In this document: one piece after another, positions 27,073 through 34,547 of the stretch
Numbering within the stretch: the stretch's first letter is position 1
Layout: each line of letters opens with the position of its first letter
NCBI RefSeq assembly: GCF_004634425.1
Contig: NZ_SBJL01000002.1
Coordinates: 744,001-808,000, forward strand
DNA: 64,000 bases
Direction of reading: 5' to 3'
From: Vitreimonas flagellata
GTDB taxonomy: Bacteria; Pseudomonadota; Alphaproteobacteria; Caulobacterales; Aquidulcibacteraceae
Position numbers and translations under genes: made by a program
Notes under the pieces: generated by a model
The model's database searches: none
Seen by the model: only the letters and a program-made list of their open reading frames with translations
What the model was told of the DNA's origin: nothing

Positions 27073-27440
27073 ACGACGAACGACGCCTCGGTTTCCCGAG
27101 ACGCCGCCGCCGTCAGTCCCTACTCAGGGACCAAGATCGGAAAAGCCTTCAGGCCGAACTGGTACGCGTAAACTACACGCCCATTTCGGTCCCGCCTCCA
27201 GGGCCGGAATATGTACCGGTACCCTGGCGGTGGCTTTGGCAAAGCACGCTTGTGCATTGCGACCTCCGTCGCGGCGATGTTTCACCTTGCCTTAAGCTGC
27301 CTGCGCCACTATTTTGCTCGTTCTCAACTAAGCAATCAGTGGTTAAGCATCGGCTCGGCGTCTCGTGCCAGCAAGCCTTAACCCAGCACGAAATTCCTAG
27401 AGCGGCACCAGACGGTCAGGTCTTGGGGCCGCTTATTTGT
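27073..27440. other. gene-free stretch between convergent island genes
   Basis: No gene is supported. Shortly after the stop at 27072 lies an imperfect hairpin (CGCCTCGG, TTTC-type loop, CCGAGACG) that could end the hsd transcript. A long frame reading through here from 26508 is an out-of-frame shadow of the fourth hsd gene. Confidence 0.55.
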
Positions 27441-28346
27441 TTAGAGCGCATCCCTCCGCCTATACTTGTCGAGCATGACCTCCGCTGCATGCTCGGTAAT
27501 TCCAAACGCTTCAGCAGCACTTGCTGGCTCCTGAAATCTCGTAGCGTGTCGGCGCGGCAATAAGAGTGCGCCGGCGAATGTATCCGCCTGCCACTCGGAG
27601 TCCGTGTAGATCTTGTCTTCCGGCGCAGATGCGCGGGCCATCGGAATGTGGCGATGCATCAAGTAATGGCCGAGTTCGTGGCATGCCGTGAAGCGATCGC
27701 GCCCGCGCCTATCCCAAGCTCGCTCATAGACGTCCTGCCGCAAGATCAGGCCATCAAGTCCGGCCATGACACGTCCCTCGTCGCCGTCCATTTCGTCTGC
27801 GTCCCAGACGTCAAAACAAAACTCAGGAAAGAACCGCTGCATCCGAAATTCGAGCACGTCCATGACGGGAAATTCGAGTTCATCGTCCGCAACGAAGGCA
27901 GATCGAATTTTGTCGGCGTAGTCCCACAAAGTGAGCGTCGTGTGAGCTGGAACGCGAATACCCCGTCGCCTACGGAGAAATGGCGTTTCTCCCGAGCACG
28001 ACTTGAAGACTTTCTTCTTCAGCTCATCGATTACGTCCTGCGGAAGTTCATCGACCTTTCGCGCGAATGCCGCGACCAATTCTCGGTTCTCGTCCGAGAC
28101 CTCATCGAGCTTCACTTCCTTTTTCGTGCGGTCTAGCGCTCGACGAAGGCTCTCCACTTCAGGAACTGCCAAGCCGTACTCATTCACGATGTTCGCGAAG
28201 AAGGCGGGAGGTACTGACTTGCGACCCGTCTCTACGGCGGAAAGAAATGCCGACGAACAACCGAGGGTCTTCGCCATGTCGAGCAAGCGAAGTCCGCGCT
28301 CTATCCGCAGCGCCCGGAGAGCTTGGCCAAAGGGCGTGAGCTTCAT
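27441..28346 (-). CDS. XRE regulator fused to an ImmA/IrrE-type metallopeptidase
   Basis: 301 residues. Residues about 8-65 form a Cro/CI-type helix-turn-helix (GLRLLDMAKTLGCSSAFLSAVE). The C-terminal part has the zinc-protease motif CHELGHYLMHR near residues 219-229 and a downstream E/D-rich block (EWQADTFAGALLLP) typical of ImmA/IrrE (COG2856) proteins. Such proteins cut or antagonise repressors in mobile elements and defence loci. AGGAGG lies before the ATG. A symmetric set of AACCT/AGGTT sites lies 26-86 nt upstream and is a likely autoregulatory operator. It is the last island gene before the tRNA. Confidence 0.9.
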   Translation of the reverse strand: MKLTPFGQALRALRIERGLRLLDMAKTLGCSSAFLSAVETGRKSVPPAFFANIVNEYGLAVPEVESLRRALDRTKKEVKLDEVSDENRELVAAFARKVDELPQDVIDELKKKVFKSCSGETPFLRRRRGIRVPAHTTLTLWDYADKIRSAFVADDELEFPVMDVLEFRMQRFFPEFCFDVWDADEMDGDEGRVMAGLDGLILRQDVYERAWDRRGRDRFTACHELGHYLMHRHIPMARASAPEDKIYTDSEWQADTFAGALLLPRRHATRFQEPASAAEAFGITEHAAEVMLDKYRRRDAL

Positions 28347-28371
28347 CTCTGCCTCCTATCCTGCCTAGCCA

Positions 28372-28432
28372 GTTAACCTTGCCGCGCGAAAAATCAACCT
28401 CTGAGGTTCATTTATCATCGCGACAGGTTAAC
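28372..28432. promoter_or_regulatory. nested palindromic operator candidate (AACCT/AGGTT x4)
   Basis: GTTAACCT (28372-28379) and AGGTTAAC (28425-28432) are exact inverted copies centred on 28402. An inner AACCT-CTG-AGGTT (28396-28408) has the same centre. Four half-sites in mirror arrangement just upstream of the XRE-ImmA gene are what a cooperatively binding repressor would use. Confidence 0.6.
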
Positions 28433-28523
28433 GACAACTAAATGTATGATGACTCTTCGGCAACATCACAACATCCAGTGTTTGGGGCTGTTGTCGTTGA
28501 TCGAGCCTCGGCGATCCCGGCGC

Positions 28524-28543
28524 GTGGCTACACGGTGGCTACA
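28524..28543 (+). repeat. tandem GTGGCTACAC pair, probable integrase arm sites (right)
   Basis: GTGGCTACAC followed by GGTGGCTACA, the same tandem unit and orientation as at 15200-15221, about 90 bases inside the right core. Probable arm-type sites for the island integrase. Confidence 0.65.
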
Positions 28544-28608
28544 TGGCGCGCATGCAGTTCAGCGGGGCCTGTCGGCCACCGCTTAACCACATGATTTTAT
28601 TTAGTAAA

Positions 28609-28683
28609 TGGAGCGGGCGAGGCGATTCGAACGCCCGACCCCAACCTTGGCAAGGTTGTGCTCTACCCCTGAGCTACGCCCGC
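28609..28683 (-). tRNA. tRNA-Gly (anticodon GCC), island attachment gene
   Basis: 75 nt reading GCGGGCGTAGCTCAGGGG... on the minus strand. All four stems form: acceptor GCGGGCG/CGCCCGC, D stem GCTC/GAGC, anticodon stem CAACC/GGTTG with loop TTGCCAA (GCC), and T stem GGGCG/CGCCT with TTCGAAT. CCA is encoded. The 3' half (28609-28653) is repeated imperfectly at 15026-15070, so the island restored the gene on insertion. Confidence 0.95.
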
Positions 28684-28794
28684 ATCCTGGGTAACAGGGA
28701 CCGAAGGCCCCGCTGAGGGGCGGTCATATCGCAGAGGCGCGGCCCGGACGCAAGGGGCCTTCCGCTTTTGCCAGGTGGGTTTGCAGGGGCCTTG

Positions 28795-29415
28795 TTACAC
28801 GGGTTTGGCCGCGCCCCAATTATTGAACCCAGCCCAGCGAGGCGAGCGGGGCAAATACATGGTTTCCAGCTCCTCGATCACGAAACCCGCGGCCGTCACA
28901 ATCGCCGGAATATCCCGCGTCAGGTGACAGCCGCCGGCTATGGGCTTCCAGACCGGCTCGATCCGACGCTGCCAGCGCCGCACGCCTTCGTCCGGCGCGA
29001 TCCCGTGTTCGCAAAACAGCAATTGCCCGCCGGGCTTCAGCGCGCGACGCGCGCCTTCGAGGGCAGCGACCGCATCTGGGATGGTGCAAAGCGAATAGGT
29101 GACGAGCACGGTATCGACGCTCGCGGCCGGCAAAGACAGATTCTCCGCCGTCTCCGCTAGCACCTCGATCGGAAACGGCGCCTGCGCGGCTTTGCTGCGT
29201 GCTGCAGCGAGCATGCCTTCGCTCGGTTCGAGTGCGTAAAGCTTGCGAACTTTGCTGGCGTCATAGTGCGGAATGTTGAGCCCCGAGCCGAAGCCCAATT
29301 CTAACACGACGCCTTCCGCACGCGGTACGATCTTGGCGCGCTGCCGACGAATGGGTCTGCACCCACACGCCGCGCCAATCATCAAAGGCAGCACATGACG
29401 TTCGTAGAAACTCAT
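28795..29415 (-). CDS. class I SAM-dependent methyltransferase
   Basis: 206-residue Rossmann-fold methyltransferase. Motif I VVLELGFGSGLNIPHY lies near residues 36-51, the acidic ribose-binding ALEPSEGML near 62-70, and VLVTYSLCTIPDA near 104. The family resembles UbiE/phospholipid N-methyltransferase-like proteins, but the acceptor is not evident. ATG 29415 overlaps the stop of the upstream secreted-protein gene (ATGA), which fixes the start over a TTG 15 nt earlier. Next to the tRNA-Gly gene, outside the island. Confidence 0.85.
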   Translation of the reverse strand: MSFYERHVLPLMIGAACGCRPIRRQRAKIVPRAEGVVLELGFGSGLNIPHYDASKVRKLYALEPSEGMLAAARSKAAQAPFPIEVLAETAENLSLPAASVDTVLVTYSLCTIPDAVAALEGARRALKPGGQLLFCEHGIAPDEGVRRWQRRIEPVWKPIAGGCHLTRDIPAIVTAAGFVIEELETMYLPRSPRWAGFNNWGAAKPV

Positions 29416-29843
29416 GGCGTTGACCCACAAAGCGGCTCAAGCGGACAGAACCCGCCCGCGCGGTCTTGCATCGATGGATTAGGTTCTTCGAGCATGCCCC
29501 AAGTTTGTGGGAGACAAACGCCTTCAAAACGATCGCTTTCGTCGAACCGAACACCCACGTCGTCAATCCAAAGCAGACCGTCCTTGTCGTATGGATTGGA
29601 ATTGGCGTCTCGTGAGACAGCCCACGCCGAGACCTCAGCGCGATCTGGCGATGGGTTTGATGGGCAGAAATGCGCGCGTATCGCCCGCAGGCTTTCGCGC
29701 TCCGCACTCAGGTATCGGAACGTTGAACCCGTATCAGACGCGAGCACGGCTTCGCTGAGAACCTGCGTGCCCCAGCCGATCGCGAGTCCAACATTCGCCA
29801 GCAGCGACGCGATCAACGCGACATGCAGCCAGCGTATGCGCAT
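29412..29843 (-). CDS. hypothetical membrane-anchored or secreted protein
   Basis: 143 residues, not recognised. The N-terminus MRIRWLHVALIASLLANVGLAIGWG is one hydrophobic segment after a short basic start, either a signal anchor or an uncleaved signal. The rest is polar with four cysteines (HFC, VCL, GFC, PLC), suggesting disulphides outside the cytoplasm. Coupled by ATGA to the downstream methyltransferase and 1 nt after the upstream DUF6065 gene stop, so the three probably form one operon. Confidence 0.6.
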   Translation of the reverse strand: MRIRWLHVALIASLLANVGLAIGWGTQVLSEAVLASDTGSTFRYLSAERESLRAIRAHFCPSNPSPDRAEVSAWAVSRDANSNPYDKDGLLWIDDVGVRFDESDRFEGVCLPQTWGMLEEPNPSMQDRAGGFCPLEPLCGSTP

Positions 29844-29844
29844 C

Positions 29845-30600
29845 TTATTCGCCCGGCTCCGCCTTGCGCGGCGGCTTTAGGCGACGGCGATTGACGTGGC
29901 TATCCGGCGCCAAATGGCCTTCCGGCGTGCGGCCGCGGAAATAATCGCGCTGCCAGCCATTCTTCACGGCTTCGGCGTCCTTGTCGGCGAGCTTGTCGAG
30001 GAAGTTGGTGCGGCTCGCGCCCCACGCATCGTATTGGCGCTTCAAATCCGGATCGTCGTGGATCGATTTGATGATCGGCTGCACCTCATCCATCTGCTCG
30101 TGCGGGATCGGATAGATGAAGCAGAACGGCTCGCCCTTCTTAAACGAGATCATGCCGGGGCGCGTGAAGCGCCAATTCATTGTGAAGGGAAACGGCAGCC
30201 AATAGGTCTCAACCACACCGGCGAGCGGCTGGATGCCGTCTTTGATGTGATTGGGCGGACCACCGCACCACAAATCCCAGCCGGGCTCGGTGCGGAAAAG
30301 ATAGCCGGTGTGGAATGTCAGCACGCCGCCGGAGAAGTGGGACACCGCCCAGCGATCGAGCAAAGCTTTCGGCGTGTCGCCATCGGGATCGAGGCGAATG
30401 TCTTCGGTGCGCGGACCGCCCGTCCACGTCGCGGTGAAGCTCACCGGCGAGAGCAATGCCCAGCCCGTCGTGTTCGCCACCACCAGCGGCAGACAGCGAT
30501 ACGGGTGGCGATCGGAGAAGCGATCCATCCATTCGCGGTCGGGCGACCCAGGCACGAGCTCCGCCGGTTGCGGATCGACTTGATAACAGGTGAGTTTCAT
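29845..30600 (-). CDS. DUF6065 family protein
   Basis: 251 residues with the opening [15 protein letters not shown], then [58 protein letters not shown] split by residues 120-158, and [15 protein letters not shown], a set I associate with DUF6065. Function is unknown; the conserved Trp, Phe and Pro residues hint at a cupin-like or hydrophobic-ligand fold. GGAGGGAGGAG before ATG 30600 sets the start; the longer frame to 30714 would run through the divergent gene's leader. It is head-to-head with the prolyl-tRNA editing gene across 46 nt. Confidence 0.75.
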   Translation of the reverse strand: MKLTCYQVDPQPAELVPGSPDREWMDRFSDRHPYRCLPLVVANTTGWALLSPVSFTATWTGGPRTEDIRLDPDGDTPKALLDRWAVSHFSGGVLTFHTGYLFRTEPGWDLWCGGPPNHIKDGIQPLAGVVETYWLPFPFTMNWRFTRPGMISFKKGEPFCFIYPIPHEQMDEVQPIIKSIHDDPDLKRQYDAWGASRTNFLDKLADKDAEAVKNGWQRDYFRGRTPEGHLAPDSHVNRRRLKPPRKAEPGE

Positions 30601-30646
30601 CTCCTCCCTCCTAGACGCACGCGCCCCCATGCGCCAAGGGGAGGCG

Positions 30647-31171
30647 ATGACGCCCGCCACCGAAGAAGACCTGTTTGCCCGCTTCGATGCGCTGGGCATC
30701 AAGCACGCGACCACCCGTCACCGCCCCGTCTTCACCGTAGAGGAAGGCGCGGACCTCAAGGCGCAAATGCCCGGCGGTCATTCCAAGAATTTGTTCTTGA
30801 AGGACAAGAAGGGCGCGATCTTCCTGCTCTGCGCGCTGGGCGAGACGGTGATCGATCTGAATGCTGTGTCCAAAGTGCTGGGCGCGGGGCGGTTCAGTTT
30901 TGGCTCGGCCGAGCGGCTGAAAGAGTATTTGGGCGTCGAGCCCGGTTCGGTGACGATCTTTGCACTGATCAACGACCCCGAGCGCCGCGTCACCCTGGTT
31001 TTGGACGAGGGCCTGCTGGCGCACGACCCGGTCAATTTCCACCCGCTCAAGAACGACGCCACCACCGCCATCAGCCCCGCCGATTTGCTCAAATTCATCG
31101 CCGCCCTCGGCCGCGAGCCGATCCGGCTCAGCTTTGGTCCGAACGGTGTTCCGACCCGCGTCGCCGGCTAG
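30647..31171 (+). CDS. prolyl-tRNA editing (YbaK/ProXp-type) protein
   Basis: 174-residue trans-editing deacylase of the YbaK/INS superfamily, expected to free tRNA-Pro charged with the wrong amino acid (commonly Ala). [13 protein letters not shown] near residue 45 with the catalytic Lys, [18 protein letters not shown] near 82-100, and [15 protein letters not shown] near 128 match the ProXp-ala/PrdX form. GGGGAGGCG directly before ATG 30647 picks it over earlier Met codons. Confidence 0.88.
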   Translation: MTPATEEDLFARFDALGIKHATTRHRPVFTVEEGADLKAQMPGGHSKNLFLKDKKGAIFLLCALGETVIDLNAVSKVLGAGRFSFGSAERLKEYLGVEPGSVTIFALINDPERRVTLVLDEGLLAHDPVNFHPLKNDATTAISPADLLKFIAALGREPIRLSFGPNGVPTRVAG

Positions 31172-31226
31172 AATTGAACCCGCATCGCTTTCAGCCCATG
31201 TAGGGGTCTGAAGTTCAGAGGTTCGC

Positions 31227-32132
31227 ATGACTTTTTACATGGATGGCGCGGCGCCGCCGGCAAATGATCTCGTCAAGGACGGCTCCGACCAGGGCTTCAT
31301 GGCCGACGTGGTGGAAGCCTCGCGCGAAGTGCCGGTCATCGTCGATTTCTGGGCGCCCTGGTGCGGGCCCTGCAAAACGCTCGGGCCGCCGCTGGAGAAG
31401 GCCGTGCGCAATGCGGGCGGCGCGGTGAAGCTGGTGAAGATCAATATCGACGAGAACCCCGGCGTCGCCGGCCAACTCGGCGTGCGCTCGATCCCGGCTG
31501 TGTACGCGTTCGACCAAGGTCGCCCGGTCGATGGCTTCATGGGCGCGATCCCGGAAAGCCAGATCAAACTCTTCGTCGAGCGCCTCACCGGCGCCGACAT
31601 GAGTGCCGAAATCGAGCCGTTGCTGGAGCAAGCCGCGGAATCATTGAAACTCGGCGACATCGGCGGCGCGGCGCAGGGCTATACCGCCGTGCTGCAACTC
31701 GATCCGGCGAACGTGCGCGCCATCACTGGCATGGCGCGCCTTGCGCTGTCGCAAGATGACGCTGCGCAAGCCGAGGAAATCCTGGCGCACGTGCCGCCGG
31801 AAAAAGCGAATGATCCAGAAGTGCTGGGCGTGCGCGCCCTGCTCGAACTCGCCGCCAATGCTAGCGACGCGGGCGATAGCGACGAGCTGTCGAGCGCCGT
31901 CGCCGCCAACCCGGACGATCTCCAAGCGCGCTTCAATCTCGCCGAAGCGCTCTCGGCGCGCGGCGATCTGCAAGGCGCCAGCGATCATCTGCTCGCCATC
32001 ATCGCCAAGGACCGCGAGTGGAACGAGGACGCTGCGCGCAAGCAGCTCCTGAAAATCTTTGAAGCCGCCGGGCCGATGTCCGACGTGGCCAAGCAGGGAC
32101 GCCGCAAACTGTCGGCGATTTTGTTCTCGTGA
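31227..32132 (+). CDS. thioredoxin-TPR protein (YbbN/CnoX-like co-chaperone)
   Basis: 301 residues. The thioredoxin domain at about 15-125 has WAPWCGPCK (two cysteines, residues about 43-51), and a helical TPR-like half follows at about 130-290. E. coli YbbN has the same plan but often lacks the CxxC; here CGPC is intact, so it may be redox-active as well as holding unfolded proteins. It starts a tight operon: the next four genes overlap by 4 nt each or nearly so. Confidence 0.9.
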   Translation: MTFYMDGAAPPANDLVKDGSDQGFMADVVEASREVPVIVDFWAPWCGPCKTLGPPLEKAVRNAGGAVKLVKINIDENPGVAGQLGVRSIPAVYAFDQGRPVDGFMGAIPESQIKLFVERLTGADMSAEIEPLLEQAAESLKLGDIGGAAQGYTAVLQLDPANVRAITGMARLALSQDDAAQAEEILAHVPPEKANDPEVLGVRALLELAANASDAGDSDELSSAVAANPDDLQARFNLAEALSARGDLQGASDHLLAIIAKDREWNEDAARKQLLKIFEAAGPMSDVAKQGRRKLSAILFS

Positions 32133-32788
32133 GCGCGTTCGGTTTCCGCAAACCCGAAGACCTGCCGCAGACCTTGGCGCTCTTCCCACTCGACGGCGTC
32201 ATCCTGTTTCCGCGCAGCGTGATTTCGCTGAACGTGTTCGAACCGCGCTATCTGAACATGGTCGACGACGCTTTGGGCGGTGAGCGCTTGATCGGCATCA
32301 TCCAGCCCGCGACGGGCCAGGATGGCGAAGCCGTGCCGCATCTGGCGGATGTCGGCACCGTTGGACGCATCACCGCGTTCAATGAAACCGATGACGGCCG
32401 CTATCTCATCACGCTGACCGGCGTCTGCCGCTTCGATTTCGAACAAGAAATCGAAGCCGGCACGCCCTATCGCCAGGCTCTGGTGAATTACGAGCCGTTC
32501 ACCAGCGATTTCCGCCAAGCCAGCGGCGCCGGCATCGATCGTCCTGAGCTGATGAAGTCGCTGAAGACTTACGCGCAGCTGCACGGCTTCCAAGTCGACT
32601 GGAACGCGGTGGACGGCGCGCCGACGGAAACCGTGATCAATGTGGCGGCGCAACTTTGCCCGTTCGACGCCGCCGCCAAGCAAGCGCTGCTGGAATCCGT
32701 CTCAATCGAGGAGCGCGCGCAAGCTTTGGTGGCGTTGCTCGAATGGGACAGCGCATCCGACGATCAAAGCAAGCGCCCGCTGCAATGA
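32129..32788 (+). CDS. Lon-protease substrate-binding-domain protein
   Basis: 219-residue stand-alone LON N-domain protein: [24 protein letters not shown] near residues 17-40 and [10 protein letters not shown] near 50 are the domain's markers. No ATPase or protease part is present. Starts at a GTG whose GTGA overlaps the thioredoxin gene's stop. Its role is uncertain; in alphaproteobacteria it commonly travels with a thioredoxin/TPR and a Trm112 gene, as here. Confidence 0.9.
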   Translation: MSAFGFRKPEDLPQTLALFPLDGVILFPRSVISLNVFEPRYLNMVDDALGGERLIGIIQPATGQDGEAVPHLADVGTVGRITAFNETDDGRYLITLTGVCRFDFEQEIEAGTPYRQALVNYEPFTSDFRQASGAGIDRPELMKSLKTYAQLHGFQVDWNAVDGAPTETVINVAAQLCPFDAAAKQALLESVSIEERAQALVALLEWDSASDDQSKRPLQ

Positions 32789-32967
32789 CGGACGTCGATC
32801 CCAAGCTTCTGGAAGTGCTCGTCTGCCCGCAATCGCGCAAACCGCTGCGCTATGACCGCGAGCGCCAGGAGCTGATCAGCGAAAACGCGCGCCTCGCTTA
32901 CCCCGTGCGCGATGGCGTGCCGATCATGCTGATCGACGAAGCGCGCGAATTGGACGCCGACGAATGA
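32785..32967 (+). CDS. Trm112-family small zinc-finger-like protein
   Basis: 60-residue protein, [17 protein letters not shown] then [20 protein letters not shown]: the Trm112 fold. The zinc ligands of eukaryotic Trm112 are reduced to one CP here, as in many bacterial relatives. It may act as a methyltransferase activator. Overlaps the upstream stop by ATGA (32785-32788) and the next gene start similarly; too short to stand out on length alone but clear by homology. Confidence 0.88.
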   Translation: MTDVDPKLLEVLVCPQSRKPLRYDRERQELISENARLAYPVRDGVPIMLIDEARELDADE

Positions 32968-33323
32968 GCACGCCTTGGCCCACCGACCTGACCTTCGACA
33001 GCAAAGCCAAGGCGCTGCACATCAGCTTCGATGACGGCGCGCATTTCGACATTCCGTTCGAATTGCTGCGCATCGAAAGCCCGAGCGCGGAAAACAAGGG
33101 CCACGGCCCCAATCCGCCGCCCCCGCCCACCGGCAAAGCCAATGTCGGCGTGGTGCGCGCCGACGCCGTCGGCCGCTACGCCGTGCGCATCAGCTTCGAC
33201 GACGGCCACGACACCGGGCTTTACTCCTGGGATCTTCTCTACGACCTCGGCCGCACCAAAGATGAGCGGCTTAAAGTTTACCGTGAAACATTGCGCCTGC
33301 GCGCGCTGCGGGACGAAGCGTAA
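32964..33323 (+). CDS. DUF971 (gamma-butyrobetaine hydroxylase-like N-domain) protein
   Basis: 119 residues with [26 protein letters not shown] near 14-39 and [22 protein letters not shown] near 72-93. This is the domain found at the N-terminus of carnitine hydroxylases and alone in many bacteria, sometimes linked to iron-sulphur metabolism. ATGA overlap with the Trm112-like gene couples translation. Last clear member of the thioredoxin operon. Confidence 0.9.
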   Translation: MSTPWPTDLTFDSKAKALHISFDDGAHFDIPFELLRIESPSAENKGHGPNPPPPPTGKANVGVVRADAVGRYAVRISFDDGHDTGLYSWDLLYDLGRTKDERLKVYRETLRLRALRDEA

Positions 33324-33341
33324 GCGCTTCACATCAGAACC

Positions 33342-34019
33342 ATGTGCAATCGCTACGCCGCCGACATTCGCAAAGCCAATCTTGAGGGCGAATACTGGGG
33401 CTTCGAGGAATGGAGCGAGACAGGCCAGAACATCGTTCTGGAGGTCTTTCCCGACCGCGTCGGCCCCGTAATCCGCAAGCGCATGGATGGTACGCTGGAA
33501 TGGGCGGCGATGCGTTGGGGTTTGCCCGGCCCGCCGCAATTCGGCGCGCTGCCCGTCACCAATTTGCGCAATGTCGCCAGCGCGCACTGGCGGCCGCTGC
33601 TCGGCGTCGAGCATCGCTGCCTCGTGCCGTTCACCGCCTTCAGCGAGTACGACGATTCCTCGCCCAAGGGCGCGAAGCTGTTGCGCTGGTTCGCGCGACC
33701 CGATCGCGGCATGGCGATGTTCGCCGGCATCTGGCGCCAATGGGAGGGCGTGCGCGGCACGAAGAAGGAGCCGATCGAAGGCAAGCATTTGCTCTTCTCG
33801 TTCCTCACCACCGAAGCCAACGATCTCGTCCGCCCGATCCACGCCAAGGCGATGCCGCTCGTGCTGACCGATCGCGAACAGCAGGAGGAATGGCTCAACG
33901 CCCCCGCCGCCGACATCGCCAAAATCCAAGCGCGCAAATTGCCGGCCGAAGCGCTGCAGCTCATGCGCGACGACGAAACCGAAATGTTCGCCCCGCCGCG
34001 GAAGAAGGCGGTGAAGTAA
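33342..34019 (+). CDS. SOS response-associated peptidase (SRAP, YedK/HMCES)
   Basis: 225-residue SRAP protein that forms a covalent adduct with abasic sites in single-stranded DNA and shields them. The catalytic Cys is residue 2 (MCNRYA), exposed after Met removal. The Glu region FSEYDDS near residue 105 and the His near 172 (HAKAMPLVL) complete the active site. Its stop is 6 nt from the convergent membrane-protein gene. Confidence 0.93.
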   Translation: MCNRYAADIRKANLEGEYWGFEEWSETGQNIVLEVFPDRVGPVIRKRMDGTLEWAAMRWGLPGPPQFGALPVTNLRNVASAHWRPLLGVEHRCLVPFTAFSEYDDSSPKGAKLLRWFARPDRGMAMFAGIWRQWEGVRGTKKEPIEGKHLLFSFLTTEANDLVRPIHAKAMPLVLTDREQQEEWLNAPAADIAKIQARKLPAEALQLMRDDETEMFAPPRKKAVK

Positions 34020-34025
34020 GGGTCG

Positions 34026-34301
34026 TCAGTCAGGCCTGACTTTTCTGACGATCGCTTCGAGCGCCCATACGATTAGCGCGCACAAGAGTGCGCCCAACAA
34101 ATAGCCGGCGGCGATACCCCACCATGATCGCGTCTCGACCGCCACCCAAATCCAGGAGAGCGCGCCAATCGGGCCCGCCAAAGTGTACGGCCAATCACGA
34201 CGAAAATCGTGGAGTGGGCTGATGGCAAAGACCACAAACGCCGCGACCGGATAAAGGAAGATCAGCGCCCATGCCGTCCGGCGATATTTTTGCTGGTCCA
34301 C
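34026..34301 (-). CDS. small three-helix membrane protein, unknown
   Basis: 91 residues with about three membrane helices (residues 9-27, 40-56, 61-83) and a basic C-terminus. Starts at a GTG with AAAGGAA 6-7 nt before. It is divergent from the first micropeptide gene; the GTGAC-N4-GTCAC palindrome (34317-34330) lies 16 nt before its start, so the two may share control. No family recognised. Confidence 0.65.
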   Translation of the reverse strand: MDQQKYRRTAWALIFLYPVAAFVVFAISPLHDFRRDWPYTLAGPIGALSWIWVAVETRSWWGIAAGYLLGALLCALIVWALEAIVRKVRPD

Positions 34302-34316
34302 GCTGATTCCTTTCGC

Positions 34317-34330
34317 GTGACTCGCGTCAC
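34317..34330. promoter_or_regulatory. GTGAC-N4-GTCAC palindrome, micropeptide copy 1
   Basis: Perfect inverted repeat followed by ATC, 66 nt before the ATG of micropeptide copy 1. The same perfect repeat, also followed by ATC, stands before copies 2 and 3. TGA-N6-TCA spacing is that of CRP/FNR-family sites. Confidence 0.65.
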
Positions 34331-34366
34331 ATCGCTAAGCCCAAGCGCCTAGTACGTTGGCTTCAT

Positions 34367-34383
34367 CGGAACACGGGGTTCCG
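34367..34383 (+). promoter_or_regulatory. 5' UTR hairpin, micropeptide copy 1
   Basis: CGGAAC and GTTCCG enclose a 5-nt loop and end next to the ribosome-binding site GGGAGCAAAGCAA. Copy 2 is identical; copy 3 has an unrelated 8-bp stem at the same place. Confidence 0.5.
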
Positions 34384-34396
34384 GGGAGCAAAGCAA

Positions 34397-34489
34397 ATGA
34401 CCAAGTTTTACAGCCTGATCGCAGCCGCCGCGGTGTTCATGCCCTTCGCGTTCGCCACCGCCACCCAAGCCGCACAAATCGTCGCCTAA
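34397..34489 (+). CDS. 30-residue micropeptide, family copy 1
   Basis: Tiny gene of 30 codons plus stop. The peptide starts MTKFYSLIAAAAVF, has a Lys-then-hydrophobic n/h-region, AFA at residues 18-20 as a possible signal-peptidase site, and ends QAAQIVA. GGGAG lies 9 nt before the ATG. Against copy 2 there are five base changes, four in third codon positions without effect on the protein and one Ala-to-Val; copies 3 and 4 keep the same length and residues at both ends. That pattern supports translation of this frame. Flanked by its own palindrome, 5' hairpin and terminator. No known family; possibly secreted, membrane-inserted, or a dual-function RNA's peptide. Confidence 0.75.
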   Translation: MTKFYSLIAAAAVFMPFAFATATQAAQIVA

Positions 34490-34514
34490 TCGTCCATGCA
34501 AAATCCAGAAAGCT

Positions 34515-34542
34515 AAAGGGCCCGGAGCGATCCGGGCCTTTT
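34515..34542 (+). terminator. intrinsic terminator of micropeptide copy 1
   Basis: AAAGGGCCCGGA and TCCGGGCCTTTT form a 12-bp stem (one G-T) with loop GCGA, running into TTTTGATTT. It ends 5 nt before the convergent UbiH-family stop and could serve both strands. Identical in copy 2. Confidence 0.9.
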
Positions 34543-34547
34543 GATTT

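Larger units (their letters stand above)
15053..28653. mobile_element. 13.6-kb integrative genomic island in tRNA-Gly
   Basis: The island is bounded by two copies of an 18-nt tRNA-Gly anticodon-region core. At one end is an intact tRNA gene, at the other a tRNA 3' fragment followed by a tyrosine integrase gene reading inward. It holds the integrase, an excisionase-like protein, small unknowns, a second integrase-like protein, two XRE regulators, an SH3 membrane protein and a complete type I restriction-modification operon with an extra gene. No conjugation, replication or phage structural genes are seen, so it would need a helper to move between cells. The leader at about 20160-20480 and parts of hsdS look poorer in GC than the host genes. 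Confidence 0.85.

Noticed and set aside
26508-27563. 351-codon frame overlapping the fourth hsd gene
   Set aside because: Out-of-frame shadow with extreme Arg content; the coupled frame 26056-27072 is clearly the real one.
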